Source of the DNA: Polynucleobacter alcilacus
GTDB lineage: Bacteria > Pseudomonadota > Gammaproteobacteria > Burkholderiales > Burkholderiaceae
Length of the DNA stretch: 64,000 bases
Assembly: GCF_018881545.1 (NCBI RefSeq)
Contig: NZ_JACVQD010000001.1
Location: forward strand, 710,039-774,038
Reading direction: 5' to 3'
In this document: positions 55,426-64,000 of the stretch, in pieces
Layout of the letters: every line of letters starts with the position of its first letter
Position numbering within the stretch: position 1 is the first letter of the stretch
Made by a program: the position numbers and the translations under genes
Notes under the pieces: generated by a model
The model's database searches: none
Told to the model about the DNA's origin: nothing
The model's input: the letters and a program-made list of their open reading frames with translations, nothing else

Positions 55426-56181
55426 TTATTGTTGGCTGCGGTTGGGTGAGTCCTGAAAACCACTCGACCGATAAGTGAGCACGAGAGTATCGCGATAACC
55501 ATAATCACCCAGCGGCTGAATCGGTGTGGATTCATGAATCATACGCTCATCATTCATGAGCAATAAAGACCATGGCTGTGCCAAAGTAAAGCGCAAGCCA
55601 GCTGAGCCAGCGGCATTAAAAATTCTGGTCTCGCCGCCTTTCATGCCAACGCGATTCAATAAGAACACTGCCACAAAATCGACACCATCACGATGCGCAC
55701 CTTCAGGGGTTGGTCGACCTATACCATCGGTTGTATCAATACGGAACTGATGCGCTTCTACAAACCAAGTGGTGACTGGCTTCAAACTATTTAGTAAATG
55801 TGCAATACCCATCAATACAGCTTGCCACGCAGGGTCATTCAATAATTTTTCTTGAACGGGTTCAAACCAGCGCTCAATACCACCATGCAATGCGTTGTAA
55901 TTCACTGATTGCCAATGCGCACGATGCGGTACTAAATGGAGTTGCTCACCCTTAATCTCATAACTCGCATGACGGCGAAAACGGTAACGTCCCCCATCTT
56001 TCAAATAAGGGTCGCGAGGCAAGCCTTCCCAAAACGGGGTTAAGCCTTGTAAATCGCCAAGAGAGAGTCCGCTAATCTCGGCAACCGATTCAGCAGAAGC
56101 CACTACATAACCATCGGTACGCAAAGCTCCAGCGAGCTCTTTGACCGGAGTGAGTGGAGGTGCTAAAAGGGCATTAGGCAT
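55426..56181 (-). CDS. 2OG-Fe(II) dioxygenase family protein
   Basis: The protein belongs to the 2OG-Fe dioxygenase family with a double-stranded beta-helix. The His-x-Asp iron motif is HRDGVDFVAVFLLNR (about residues 163-177), with an Arg-rich PTPEGAHRDG lead; the distal His is in MIHESTPI and the 2-oxoglutarate arginine in LTYRSSGF. Some relatives hydroxylate free amino acids. 251 residues. It lies downstream of a Bug receptor gene on the same strand with a 32-base gap. Confidence 0.83.
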   Translation of the reverse strand: MPNALLAPPLTPVKELAGALRTDGYVVASAESVAEISGLSLGDLQGLTPFWEGLPRDPYLKDGGRYRFRRHASYEIKGEQLHLVPHRAHWQSVNYNALHGGIERWFEPVQEKLLNDPAWQAVLMGIAHLLNSLKPVTTWFVEAHQFRIDTTDGIGRPTPEGAHRDGVDFVAVFLLNRVGMKGGETRIFNAAGSAGLRFTLAQPWSLLLMNDERMIHESTPIQPLGDYGYRDTLVLTYRSSGFQDSPNRSQQ

Positions 56182-56213
56182 AGCGGTATTTTAGGGCAAT
56201 ACGCTTACTAGCA

Positions 56214-57176
56214 TTAATCTAGCTGAGCGCCCGAAGCCTTCACAATTTTTACCCATTTAGCCAATTCATCCTTGAGAAGAGTGCCGAGCTTAGCGGGTGG
56301 GACCGGACTCAGATCTAAACCCTGTGCAATCAGCTTTTCTCGCACATCTGCCCGGCTCATGGTTTTATCCATTGCTACCTGGTTCTTCTTAATGACGTCT
56401 GCGCTCACCCCCATAGGAGCAAATGTGGCGACCCAAACCTCTCCCACACAATCAGGGTAGGTTTCAGCAATGGTTGGAATTTCTGGTGCTGCACTAGATC
56501 GCTTAGCAGAGCTAATCGCAATGGCTTGTAACTTGCCAGCCTTAATGTAAGTTAATGCCGAAGGCAGGCTAGCGAAAGCGAGAGGAACTTGGCCTCCCAA
56601 TACATCATTGATCGCAGGAGCTACACCCTTGTAAGGAATATGTTGCATCTCAATTCCAGCGCTGGTATTTAGCATGGCGCCAAGCAAGTGACTGATGGTG
56701 CCATTACCAGCGGAAGCATAGGACAGCTCGCCGGGTTTTTTCTTGGCAGCTGCAACAACATCAGCCAAAGTTTTATAAGGTGATCCCGGCGGAGAAACCA
56801 AAACATAAGGCGTTGCGCCAATGTAATACAAGGGCACAAAATCATTGATCGGATCAAATCCCGGGTTCTTATACAAAGCGGGATTAATTGCCTGAGCACT
56901 ATTAATAGTGAGAAGCAAGGTATAACCATCCTTAGGTGCACGCGCCACACTTTGTGTACCAATATTGCCACCCGCTCCAGGTCTATTCTCAACAATAATG
57001 GCTGTGCCGATCGACTCCCCAAAAGCAGGTGCGATTAGACGGGCAACAATATCATTTGTTCCGCCAGCAGCTTGTGGCACCACTAAAGCAATCGGTTTAT
57101 TGGGATAAGGTTGCGCAGCCAATTGAAAAGCAGCTAAGGCGCAAATGACTCCGAGGATATATTGAGTGATTCTCAT
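56214..57176 (-). CDS. Bug/TctC-family periplasmic solute receptor (5 of 5)
   Basis: The ATG at 57176 is placed behind GGAACTTAAT and starts the signal peptide MRITQYILGVICALAAFQLAAQ; an in-frame ATG four codons upstream is an alternative. The mature protein has YPNKPIALVVPQAAGGTND, APKDGYTLLLT and IPYKGVAPAINDVLGGQ. About 320 residues. It precedes a 2OG-Fe dioxygenase gene, suggesting a shared substrate. Divergent from the SDR gene. Confidence 0.91.
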   Translation of the reverse strand: MRITQYILGVICALAAFQLAAQPYPNKPIALVVPQAAGGTNDIVARLIAPAFGESIGTAIIVENRPGAGGNIGTQSVARAPKDGYTLLLTINSAQAINPALYKNPGFDPINDFVPLYYIGATPYVLVSPPGSPYKTLADVVAAAKKKPGELSYASAGNGTISHLLGAMLNTSAGIEMQHIPYKGVAPAINDVLGGQVPLAFASLPSALTYIKAGKLQAIAISSAKRSSAAPEIPTIAETYPDCVGEVWVATFAPMGVSADVIKKNQVAMDKTMSRADVREKLIAQGLDLSPVPPAKLGTLLKDELAKWVKIVKASGAQLD

Positions 57177-57327
57177 ATTAAGTTCCATCCCTACATTGAT
57201 TCAACCAATTTAAACACCCATAATTGTCGCGTTTATTTAATGCATTATGCCCCCAGGCTAGCAATCGGCGTAGATTCAAATCCCGCCGAATAAACCAAGA
57301 TAAGATAAAGCCTTTCTAACCCCAAAA

Positions 57328-58095
57328 ATGACTATGAACACAGCAGACACTAAAGTAGCCCTAGTAACGGGCGCAGGAACTGGCATCGGCAAAGCAGCTG
57401 CTAAAGCGCTACTCAAAGGTGGTTACAAGGTCGTTTTAACTGGCCGAAATCTTGACCGACTCAAATTGGCAATTTCTGTCATTGGCGGTACAGATGAAAA
57501 CTGTCTTGCTGTTGCCTGCGACGTGGGTAAACCAGAGGAAGTAAAAAAACTCTTTGCAGCATTGACTACTAAATTTGCTCGTATCGACGTGCTCTTCAAT
57601 AATGCTGGCATGGGCGCTCCAGCCATTCCAATGGAAGATCTGACATATGAGCAGTGGATGAATGTAGTAAACGCTAATTTATGTGGTGCATTCTTATGTT
57701 CGCAAGAAGCGATTCGCATGATGAAAGCGCAGTCCCCTCAAGGCGGCAGAATAATCAATAACGGCTCGATCTCCGCACATGCACCACGACCCATGTCCGC
57801 GCCTTACACGGCAACTAAACATGCCATTAGCGGTTTAACCAAAACCATTGCATTGGATGGTCGCCCATTTAATATTGCATGCGGTCAAATTGATATTGGC
57901 AACGCTGCTACTGAGATGACTGAACGGATGGCTGCTGGCATCCTACAAGCAGATCAATCGATTAAGGTAGAGCCTCGTATGGACGTAGACCATGTTGGTG
58001 AAGCCGTGCTCCATATGGCGCAACTACCTCTCGAGAGTAATATTCTTTCGATGACCATCATGGCAACCAATATGCCTTTTGTTGGTAGAGGCTAA
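57328..58095 (+). CDS. Short-chain dehydrogenase/reductase
   Basis: This is a classical SDR with the nucleotide motif [15 protein letters not shown] (about residues 15-29), the NNAGMG structural motif near 91-96 and the active site Ser in [10 protein letters not shown] with YTATK (about 160-164). 255 residues. The Asn-Ser-Tyr-Lys tetrad is complete, so it should be active. The substrate is unknown. It stands alone, convergent with ccmI. Confidence 0.9.
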   Translation: MTMNTADTKVALVTGAGTGIGKAAAKALLKGGYKVVLTGRNLDRLKLAISVIGGTDENCLAVACDVGKPEEVKKLFAALTTKFARIDVLFNNAGMGAPAIPMEDLTYEQWMNVVNANLCGAFLCSQEAIRMMKAQSPQGGRIINNGSISAHAPRPMSAPYTATKHAISGLTKTIALDGRPFNIACGQIDIGNAATEMTERMAAGILQADQSIKVEPRMDVDHVGEAVLHMAQLPLESNILSMTIMATNMPFVGRG

Positions 58096-58107
58096 AAAAG
58101 AAACAGC

Positions 58108-59298
58108 TTACTGGCGAACTTGATCAATCAAGAGTCGAACATTATTCGCGCCGACTTTAACTATTTGCGGATTTGAAATTAAATCCCCTGCTTCAGGTTT
58201 TGCCATTCCCGTTTTGGAGATTCTGACTTCAATAGATACCTCCGCTAACTGCGAAAGCGGTGCACTGGGATTCATCGCTAAGGAGTCATTCAGTGAGAAG
58301 CTCATCGGGAAATCAGTAATGGTAGTTTTGAGGACTGCTACTGGCATCCGTTCACCAGGTTTACGAGCAATTACCATCACGATATCTCCTGACTTAATCC
58401 TCGACTTCAAATCAGAAGATAACTCGATCTTGCCGCTAATACTTTGACCGCTAACTACACTTGGACTGACTGATGGCAGACCCGCTTTAATCCGCGCTTC
58501 CGCAATTGAGCCTTCTAATGAGCGGGCCTCATCAGTTCCTGGCGGGATTTGTTTTGCAAGTTTCTCCCAAGTCTGTACCGCAGCCTTGTAATTGCCAGAA
58601 GTGTATGAGGCAGTGCCTGATAGCCAGAGCGCCATCAAATTATTTGGGTCTAGCTTTAAGGCTTGATTAATAAGTTCAAGCGGTTTACCGGCAAAGTTGC
58701 CATTGGCATTGGCGGCAAGGACATCTGCGTAATCACTTAAGAGCTGTGGATCTGTGTCTATAAAGCTGCCTGCACGTTCATAGGCTTTAGCAGCATCTTC
58801 GTTCCGACCTAAGATCCGATACGAACGAGCCAACATGGCCCACCCCTTAAAATTACTTGGGTCTTTTTCCATTTTGGCCGCAAACTCAGCAACCATTTTG
58901 TCAACACCTTCGCGTGACAATGGTTGCTCGGCATTGCTTGCAATGACCCCAGGGGCTTCACCCAAATAAAAATACAACCCTGAAGACAGCAACACAATAA
59001 ATACACAGAGACCAATAATCGTTTTTTTAGTAGACCCCATTACAGAGCGATCATCTTCCTCATTGGTATCTTGGAAAAGTCGTTGACGCATCTCCGCATG
59101 AGAAATCTCATAGTCATCTGCCTGAATTAAGCCGGAAGCACGCTCTACCTCTAATTTATCGAGCTCTTCACGATAAATAGCAGCGTTCATTTGACGTCTG
59201 GAAGTAGCCTCAACTTTTGCTGGAAAAATAAACGGGCGTAAAAGCAATACCATCACCAAGATTAACAAGAGGACTGCCGGGACTAGAAACATGGTCAT
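58108..59298 (-). CDS. ccmI: Cytochrome c maturation protein CcmI (TPR)
   Basis: CcmI is the apocytochrome c chaperone that works with CcmF and CcmH. It has two N-terminal membrane segments (about residues 2-22 and 90-108) with the YREELDKLEVERASGLI coiled loop between, a TPR region (about 130-240) and a C-terminal periplasmic domain ending VRLLIDQVRQ. 396 residues. The start overlaps the ccmH stop by 4 bases. Confidence 0.92.
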   Translation of the reverse strand: MTMFLVPAVLLLILVMVLLLRPFIFPAKVEATSRRQMNAAIYREELDKLEVERASGLIQADDYEISHAEMRQRLFQDTNEEDDRSVMGSTKKTIIGLCVFIVLLSSGLYFYLGEAPGVIASNAEQPLSREGVDKMVAEFAAKMEKDPSNFKGWAMLARSYRILGRNEDAAKAYERAGSFIDTDPQLLSDYADVLAANANGNFAGKPLELINQALKLDPNNLMALWLSGTASYTSGNYKAAVQTWEKLAKQIPPGTDEARSLEGSIAEARIKAGLPSVSPSVVSGQSISGKIELSSDLKSRIKSGDIVMVIARKPGERMPVAVLKTTITDFPMSFSLNDSLAMNPSAPLSQLAEVSIEVRISKTGMAKPEAGDLISNPQIVKVGANNVRLLIDQVRQ

Positions 59299-59771
59299 GT
59301 ATTACCCTCTTCCTCAACGCTACTATTCCTTAGTAAGGTGTCAATTTTTTTGTTATCAGCATCAGATAGAGCGGTAGTTGGAATAAGGCTATTTCTCCGA
59401 CGCAGATACATTAACAAGCCTGCTATGCCAATCAGAAGAATTACAAAAGGCCCAATCCACAACAGCCAAGTGATCGGTTTAACGGGTGGGCGGTACAAGA
59501 CAAAATCGCCATAGCGCTCAACCATAAATGCCCTAATTTGATCATCACTCTTACCCTCTTTAATAAGAGTTCTAATTTCTCGACGCAGATCATTAGCCAA
59601 GTCAGAGCGAGAACCTGCAAGAGATTCATTCTGACAAACTAAACAACGCATTTCTTCAGAAATACTGATTAAGCGTTGCTCCGTTTGTGGATCATCAGCT
59701 AAAGGAGCGGCATCTTTTGCAGACACCCCTAAACTCAAAAGACAAAGGATAATTAAGTAAATCTGTTTCAT
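59295..59771 (-). CDS. ccmH: Cytochrome c maturation protein CcmH
   Basis: CcmH is a membrane-anchored thiol oxidoreductase that keeps apocytochrome cysteines reduced. It has a signal peptide (about residues 1-18), the redox motif LRCxxCQ in the form MRCLVCQNESLAGS with Cys43 and Cys46, the FMVERYGDFVLYRPP block and one C-terminal membrane segment. 158 residues, the single-domain CcmL-like form. Overlaps both ccmG and ccmI by 4 bases. Confidence 0.94.
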   Translation of the reverse strand: MKQIYLIILCLLSLGVSAKDAAPLADDPQTEQRLISISEEMRCLVCQNESLAGSRSDLANDLRREIRTLIKEGKSDDQIRAFMVERYGDFVLYRPPVKPITWLLWIGPFVILLIGIAGLLMYLRRRNSLIPTTALSDADNKKIDTLLRNSSVEEEGNT

Positions 59772-60298
59772 GATTTCTTAAGCTCACTTATCAGGGGAAA
59801 TATTTTTTGATTCAGAAGATCAATAGTAATAGGCCCAATATGCTTAAAACGAATCACGCCAAGCTGATCGATAACATAGGTCTCTGGTACTCCATAAACA
59901 CCGTAATTGATGCCAACCCGACCATCGGCATCAAACGCAGAAAGTAAATACGGATTGCCCTGTTTTGCCAACATCGCTAGAGCATCTTCACGCTTATCTT
60001 TGTAATCTAATCCTATCAGTGGCGCCACTTGTGACTTAGCCAACTCCACGAGCACCGGATGCTCTTCACGACAAGCGACGCACCAAGAGGCCCAGACATT
60101 CAAGATCCAGACTTGGCCTTTCATACTGGCCGGAGAAAAAGACTTATTTATCTCCCCCAACTGCGAAATCTCAAACACGGGGGCTGCCTTACCAATCAAT
60201 GGTGATGGCACTTCATGAGGATCGCGGTTTAAGCCAATTGCCAAAAAGACAACGAGCACAATAAACAGAAGTAGAGGAATTAAAAATTTGGCTTTCAT
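59768..60298 (-). CDS. ccmG: Thiol:disulfide interchange protein CcmG/DsbE
   Basis: This membrane-tethered thioredoxin passes electrons from DsbD to the apocytochrome/CcmH step. It has an N-terminal anchor (residues 4-22), active site WCVAC (Cys73 and Cys76) in NVWASWCVACREEHP, and the GVYGVPETYVID cis-proline loop. 176 residues. Overlaps ccmF and ccmH by 4 bases each. Confidence 0.95.
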   Translation of the reverse strand: MKAKFLIPLLLFIVLVVFLAIGLNRDPHEVPSPLIGKAAPVFEISQLGEINKSFSPASMKGQVWILNVWASWCVACREEHPVLVELAKSQVAPLIGLDYKDKREDALAMLAKQGNPYLLSAFDADGRVGINYGVYGVPETYVIDQLGVIRFKHIGPITIDLLNQKIFPLISELKKS

Positions 60299-62214
60299 GT
60301 GGCCTGTTTTTTTAACTTAATACGATAACGTTTATCGGAAATAGCGAAAATGCCACCCAATGCCATCAAGAGGCAGCCGCCCCAGATCCAATCTACAAAC
60401 GGTTTGTAGTACACGCGCACGGCCCACGATGTATCACCCAATTCCTCACCAAGAGAAACATAGATATCCCGAGTTAAGCTGGCATTAATAGCTGCCTCAG
60501 TCATCGGCATCGTAGAAGAAAAGTAACTCCGCTTTTCTGGATACATTGTTGCTTCTAGTTGGCCATTTTTTGATAATAAGAACGTCCCACGCATAGCCTC
60601 ATAATTTGGCCCAGGTACTTTGTTGACACTTTGCAGTTGAATCTGATACCCACCTACAGAAACTGTTTCACCCGCCAACATACGTACATCTTTTTCTTCT
60701 TGGTAAGCACCAACCATGGTGACGCCAATCACAAAGACAGCAATACCAAGATGCGCCAATTGCATACCAATAAATGAACGGGTAGGTTTTCCAACTTTAG
60801 CCTGACGAACAAGCTGTAAGCAACCAGAAGCAATGACCCAGCAAGCCAGCAAGAAACCCATTCCAGCTAGCCAAGTAAATTCACCCATAACTAATGGAAT
60901 TGAAATACCAGCAAGCAAGGCCACTAGACCAGCTAACCACAAGCGTTTGATGACAGCAAGTAGATTGGTATTTTTCCAATTCGTCCAAGGGCCAATGCCC
61001 ATTAACACCAATAAAGGAATCATGATGGGCACAAATACGCTATTGAAATACGGTGGGCCTACAGAAATTTTTCCAAGGTGAAGCGCATCGATTAATAAAG
61101 GGTACAAAGTCCCCAGTAATACCGAACCAGCCGAGACTACTAGGAAGACATTGCCCAAAAGAATCAACGTTTCCCTTGAGCTCAAGCTAAATTTTCCGCC
61201 CATCGTACTCTTAGGAGCACGCCATGCGTATAAGGCCAATGAAGAGCCAACTACTAATACCAAGAAAACCAAAATAAAAACCCCGCGCCTAGGGTCAGTG
61301 GCAAATGCATGAACAGAGGTTAAAACGCCTGAGCGTACTAAGAAAGTTCCCAGCAGGGATAAAGAAAATGCTGTAATGGCTAACAATACGGTCCAGCTCT
61401 TAAAGCCGCCACGTTTTTCAGTTACTGCTAGAGAATGCAGTAAAGCCGTTCCAACAAGCCATGGAATAAAGGAGGCATTCTCAACGGGGTCCCAGAACCA
61501 CCAACCACCCCAACCTAATTCGTAATAGGCCCACCAAGAACCTAGAGCAATACCGAGCGTCAAAAATACCCAGGCCGCAGTGGTCCAGGGGCGTGACCAG
61601 CGCGCCCAAGCAGCATCTAATCTGCCGGAAAGTAAAGATGCAATTGCAAAGGCAAATGCCACTGAGAAGCCTACGTAACCCATGTAAAGCATTGGTGGAT
61701 GGAATACCAAACCAGGGTCTTGTAAAAGCGGGTTTAGCGAACGACCATCTTGCGCTGCAGGCAATAAGCGCGTAAATGGATTGGAGGTTGTTATTACAAA
61801 GAGGAGGAGTCCACTGCTGACTAGCCCCAGAACCCCAATCACCCTAGCAACCATAAACTCATCTAATGCTTTAGAGAGTTGTGCCACCAAAATCGTCCAA
61901 GTGCTTAATAAGAAAATCCATAATAGAAGCGAACCTTCATGTCCGCCCCAGACTGCACCCAGTCGATAAATGAATGGTAACTGCGAATTAGAATGCTCGG
62001 CCACATAAAGTACCGAAAAATCATTGATGTAAAAACTCCACGCTAAGATTCCGAAAGCGATTGCGAGCAAGAAGAAAACTGTTTGGGCAGCGGGTCTGGC
62101 TAATACCAGCCATTCACGACGACCCTGATGAGCGCCAATTAGCGGAAGCACTCCCTGAATGCACGCAACACAGAGCGCCAAAATTAATGCGTATTGCCCA
62201 AACTCAGGAATCAT
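60295..62214 (-). CDS. ccmF: Heme lyase CcmF
   Basis: CcmF is the membrane subunit of the heme lyase that ligates heme to apocytochrome c. It has about 15 membrane segments, the WWD domain [20 protein letters not shown] (about residues 234-253) and flanking heme-ligand histidines (HSNSQLP, LLHSLAV regions). The C-terminal periplasmic part (about 500-600) precedes a last membrane segment. 639 residues. Overlaps ccmE and ccmG. Confidence 0.96.
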   Translation of the reverse strand: MIPEFGQYALILALCVACIQGVLPLIGAHQGRREWLVLARPAAQTVFFLLAIAFGILAWSFYINDFSVLYVAEHSNSQLPFIYRLGAVWGGHEGSLLLWIFLLSTWTILVAQLSKALDEFMVARVIGVLGLVSSGLLLFVITTSNPFTRLLPAAQDGRSLNPLLQDPGLVFHPPMLYMGYVGFSVAFAFAIASLLSGRLDAAWARWSRPWTTAAWVFLTLGIALGSWWAYYELGWGGWWFWDPVENASFIPWLVGTALLHSLAVTEKRGGFKSWTVLLAITAFSLSLLGTFLVRSGVLTSVHAFATDPRRGVFILVFLVLVVGSSLALYAWRAPKSTMGGKFSLSSRETLILLGNVFLVVSAGSVLLGTLYPLLIDALHLGKISVGPPYFNSVFVPIMIPLLVLMGIGPWTNWKNTNLLAVIKRLWLAGLVALLAGISIPLVMGEFTWLAGMGFLLACWVIASGCLQLVRQAKVGKPTRSFIGMQLAHLGIAVFVIGVTMVGAYQEEKDVRMLAGETVSVGGYQIQLQSVNKVPGPNYEAMRGTFLLSKNGQLEATMYPEKRSYFSSTMPMTEAAINASLTRDIYVSLGEELGDTSWAVRVYYKPFVDWIWGGCLLMALGGIFAISDKRYRIKLKKQAT

Positions 62215-62657
62215 TTGTTACTTCCATTGTTACTTCCATTTTTTTTTGCTTGATCTAATGCATGCTTTGCCTCAGGAGGCATATAGTTTTCATCATGCTT
62301 AGCAAGGACTTCGCTTGCAATAAATTCTCCCTGAGCATCCATACGACCTTGAATCACAGCGCCCTTACCCTCTTTAAATAGATCCGGAAGAATACCTGTA
62401 TACGCAACTGGAATATCCTTAACAAGATCAGTAATCACAAAATGGACTGTTAGGCCATCACGCCTTAAGGATCCATCCTTTACCATCCCGCCTATGCGAA
62501 AAGCCTGACCTTGCGGAGCTTTACCAGCAGCAACCTCACTAGGCGTGACATACAAAGCAATATTGCTATTCAATGCATTCAAAATTAATAGCGCAGCAAT
62601 CCCAATCGCCGCTAAGGCAGCAATAATAATTAAGGCGCGTTTATGTCTAGGCTTCAC
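62211..62657 (-). CDS. ccmE: Heme chaperone CcmE
   Basis: CcmE binds heme covalently in the periplasm and hands it to CcmF. It has an N-terminal membrane anchor (about residues 8-28), an OB-fold domain with [14 protein letters not shown], and the heme attachment motif HDENY (His121 and Tyr125). 148 residues. The C-terminal tail is a short NGSN-type repeat, made by a duplicated 12-base unit at the gene's end. Overlaps ccmD and ccmF by 4 bases. Confidence 0.95.
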   Translation of the reverse strand: MKPRHKRALIIIAALAAIGIAALLILNALNSNIALYVTPSEVAAGKAPQGQAFRIGGMVKDGSLRRDGLTVHFVITDLVKDIPVAYTGILPDLFKEGKGAVIQGRMDAQGEFIASEVLAKHDENYMPPEAKHALDQAKKNGSNNGSNK

Positions 62658-62842
62658 TTACCACTTTCTTTATCAAACTGCTCTGCTAACTGCTCTTGCT
62701 TGAGCCTACGCACAATTGCCTTAAAGCGAGCACGAATAGTTAAAGGTTCCAAGAGCAAAATCAAAGCACAAACTCCAAAGCTACTCCACACATAAAGTGC
62801 GTAGCCTCCCATTGCAAAAAATTCAGCCGGGCTATTCCACAT
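62654..62842 (-). CDS. ccmD: Heme exporter protein CcmD
   Basis: CcmD is a small membrane protein that helps release holo-CcmE from the CcmABC complex. The ATG at 62842 shares one base with the ccmC stop (TAATG); the longer in-frame reading from 62875 overlaps ccmC and is rejected. The 62-residue protein starts [19 protein letters not shown], the usual CcmD pattern, with one membrane segment and a charged C-terminus. Confidence 0.9.
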   Translation of the reverse strand: MWNSPAEFFAMGGYALYVWSSFGVCALILLLEPLTIRARFKAIVRRLKQEQLAEQFDKESGK

Positions 62843-63618
62843 TAGTTTTTTACCTCGCTTAATTGTCGCACCCAATCAGCATGAGATTCACGCTCAAGAA
62901 TGAGGGTACGAACCCGCATTAAGGCAACTGCAATGGAATACATCCACAAGCACAAAGTCATCAAAAGCATTCCCCAAAGCATGGTTTGAGCCATTGCCGG
63001 AGCTTTGGTTAAAGAAACTGACGCCCCTTGATGCAAGGTATTCCACCATTTAACTGAGAAATAAATAATAGGCACGTTAATTACACCGACTAAAGCCAAA
63101 ATGGCACCTGCTTTATCTGCCCTTCTGGGGTTATCAATCGAAGCCTGTAAAGAAATAAATCCTAAGTACAGGAATAGCAAAATTAACTCTGAAGTTAAGC
63201 GCGCATCCCAAACCCACCATGCACCCCACATCGGCTTGCCCCAAAAGGCTCCAGTCCACAAAGACAGAAACGCCATCCAAGCACCTACTGGCGCTAGGGC
63301 TTGTGCCATCATTGCCGATAGACGGGTATTAAAGATGAGGCCTAGGCCAGCCCATGCCGCCATCATGAGATAAATAAACATCGACATCCAGGAAGTGGGC
63401 ACATGGATAAAAATAATGCGATAGCCCTGACCCTGAACTGCATCAACAGGTGCCACAAAAAAACTCACCCATAAACCAGCAGCGCCAAAAACTAAGGAGA
63501 GCGCCCAAAAAAGAGGAATTAACTTTCCAGCAAGCGGGTAAAAAGTACTCGGACTTGAAAGTCTGAACCAGTTGATCAAGCGGTTATTCGAAAAGGAGGA
63601 ATTATTTGTTTGGCTCAT
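62842..63618 (-). CDS. ccmC: Heme exporter protein CcmC
   Basis: CcmC transfers heme to CcmE. It has six membrane segments, the WWD motif WGAWWVWDARLTSELIL (about residues 131-147) and flanking histidines in IHVPTSWMSMF and WWNTLHQGASVS. 258 residues. The start overlaps the ccmB stop by 4 bases. Confidence 0.95.
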   Translation of the reverse strand: MSQTNNSSFSNNRLINWFRLSSPSTFYPLAGKLIPLFWALSLVFGAAGLWVSFFVAPVDAVQGQGYRIIFIHVPTSWMSMFIYLMMAAWAGLGLIFNTRLSAMMAQALAPVGAWMAFLSLWTGAFWGKPMWGAWWVWDARLTSELILLFLYLGFISLQASIDNPRRADKAGAILALVGVINVPIIYFSVKWWNTLHQGASVSLTKAPAMAQTMLWGMLLMTLCLWMYSIAVALMRVRTLILERESHADWVRQLSEVKN

Positions 63619-64000
63619 TCAATCGCAATCTTTACAGCAGCACTACTTACCCAAGGTACAAATGCTAAGGACAAAATCAATAAGGCCCCTAACAAAGAAA
63701 AGTGTCCGGATGTATCTAGACCCACACTATTGGCATACACCGCCCCCGTACCGAAAATCAGCACGGGAATATATAAAGGCAAAATCAATAAACTCAACAA
63801 TACGCTAGCCCCCCGAACTCCAAGGGTGAGCGCGGCTCCAATAGAGCCCAATAAAGAAAGTACAGGCGTACCTAACAACAGCGTTCCCATTAATACATAT
63901 AAAGAATTGGCGTCTAAATCAAACTGAATCCCAATAATCGGGGCTAATAACACTAGAGGCAAACCACATACTATCCAATGCGCAACGATCTTGCCGGCCA
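63615..64000 (-). CDS. ccmB: Heme exporter protein CcmB, C-terminal part, cut by window edge
   Basis: CcmB is the membrane subunit of the CcmAB ABC exporter. The visible C-terminal 128 residues include AHWIVCGLPLVLLAPIIGIQF near the edge and four hydrophobic segments, typical of the family (about 220 residues in full). The frame stays open to the window end and the start lies beyond it; a TTG at 63962 is internal, not a true start. ccmA is expected next outside the window. Confidence 0.92.
   Translation of the reverse strand, partial: AGKIVAHWIVCGLPLVLLAPIIGIQFDLDANSLYVLMGTLLLGTPVLSLLGSIGAALTLGVRGASVLLSLLILPLYIPVLIFGTGAVYANSVGLDTSGHFSLLGALLILSLAFVPWVSSAAVKIAIE

Noticed and set aside
1-64000. 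CRISPR arrays, transposons, prophage genes, tRNA genes
   Set aside because: No regular spaced repeats, transposase or phage-type genes, or cloverleaf sequences other than the tRNA-like part of tmRNA were seen by eye.

Overview
The window looks like chromosome from a free-living betaproteobacterium of the family Burkholderiaceae, most likely Polynucleobacter or a close relative. This rests on three things seen here: moderate GC, the conserved order gyrA-serC-pheA-hisC-tyrA-aroA-cmk-rpsA-ihfB-lapB, and a tmRNA tag reading ANDERFALAA. It also carries many periplasmic TctC/Bug-type receptors, a known trait of this family. No transposase, integrase, CRISPR array or tRNA gene was seen. Genes are tightly packed and no gap exceeds about 165 bases.

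Region 1 (1-13584, all minus strand) is a housekeeping block: gyrA, serine and aromatic amino acid genes (serC, pheA, hisC, tyrA, aroA), cmk, rpsA, ihfB, lapB and the start of a UDP-glucose dehydrogenase. Terminator-like hairpins lie after rpsA and after ihfB. Region 2 (13745-16298, plus) holds an OmpA-like lipid/peptidoglycan-associated protein, ubiG, gph and the tmRNA gene ssrA with its terminator.

Region 3 (16313-29241) is accessory metabolism. It has an O-GlcNAc-transferase-like protein, a Bug receptor/carboxymuconolactone decarboxylase/methyltransferase operon, trhO, a Bug-MmgE/PrpD-hydroxyacid dehydrogenase-chromate transporter-Bug run, crcB, a DODA-type dioxygenase and two small proteins that are easy to miss. 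Region 4 (29271-43579) has an M50 protease, cytochrome c', cytochrome b561 and a probable sugar-acid or organic-acid catabolic locus. That locus contains a TAXI-type TRAP transporter, a dihydrodipicolinate synthase-like aldolase, an enolase-superfamily enzyme, a hydroxyacid dehydrogenase and two paralogous 3-hydroxyacyl-CoA-dehydrogenase-like proteins. An M23 peptidase, a universal stress protein and a SulP transporter follow.

Region 5 (43584-54337) is a microaerobic respiration module. It contains an FNR regulator, a DsbD-like SafE protein, ccoNOQPGH plus an unrecognised 86-residue membrane protein, then ccoS, ccoI and an MFS transporter. A perfect FNR box sits upstream of ccoN at class II spacing to a -10 element, and this also argues for a ccoN start downstream of the longest ORF start. 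Region 6 (54423-58095) has two more Bug receptors, a 2OG-Fe dioxygenase and a short-chain dehydrogenase. Region 7 (58108-64000, minus) is the cytochrome c maturation operon ccmB(partial)-C-D-E-F-G-H-I, in which every junction overlaps. Regions 5 and 7 fit together: the Ccm system would attach heme to CcoO, CcoP and the cytochrome c' encoded here.

I found no clearly novel system. The best leads are the cbb3 assembly neighbourhood (unknown 86-residue protein and MFS protein coupled to CcoI), the two dehydrogenase paralogues with an altered active-site motif, and the receptor-rich catabolic loci.
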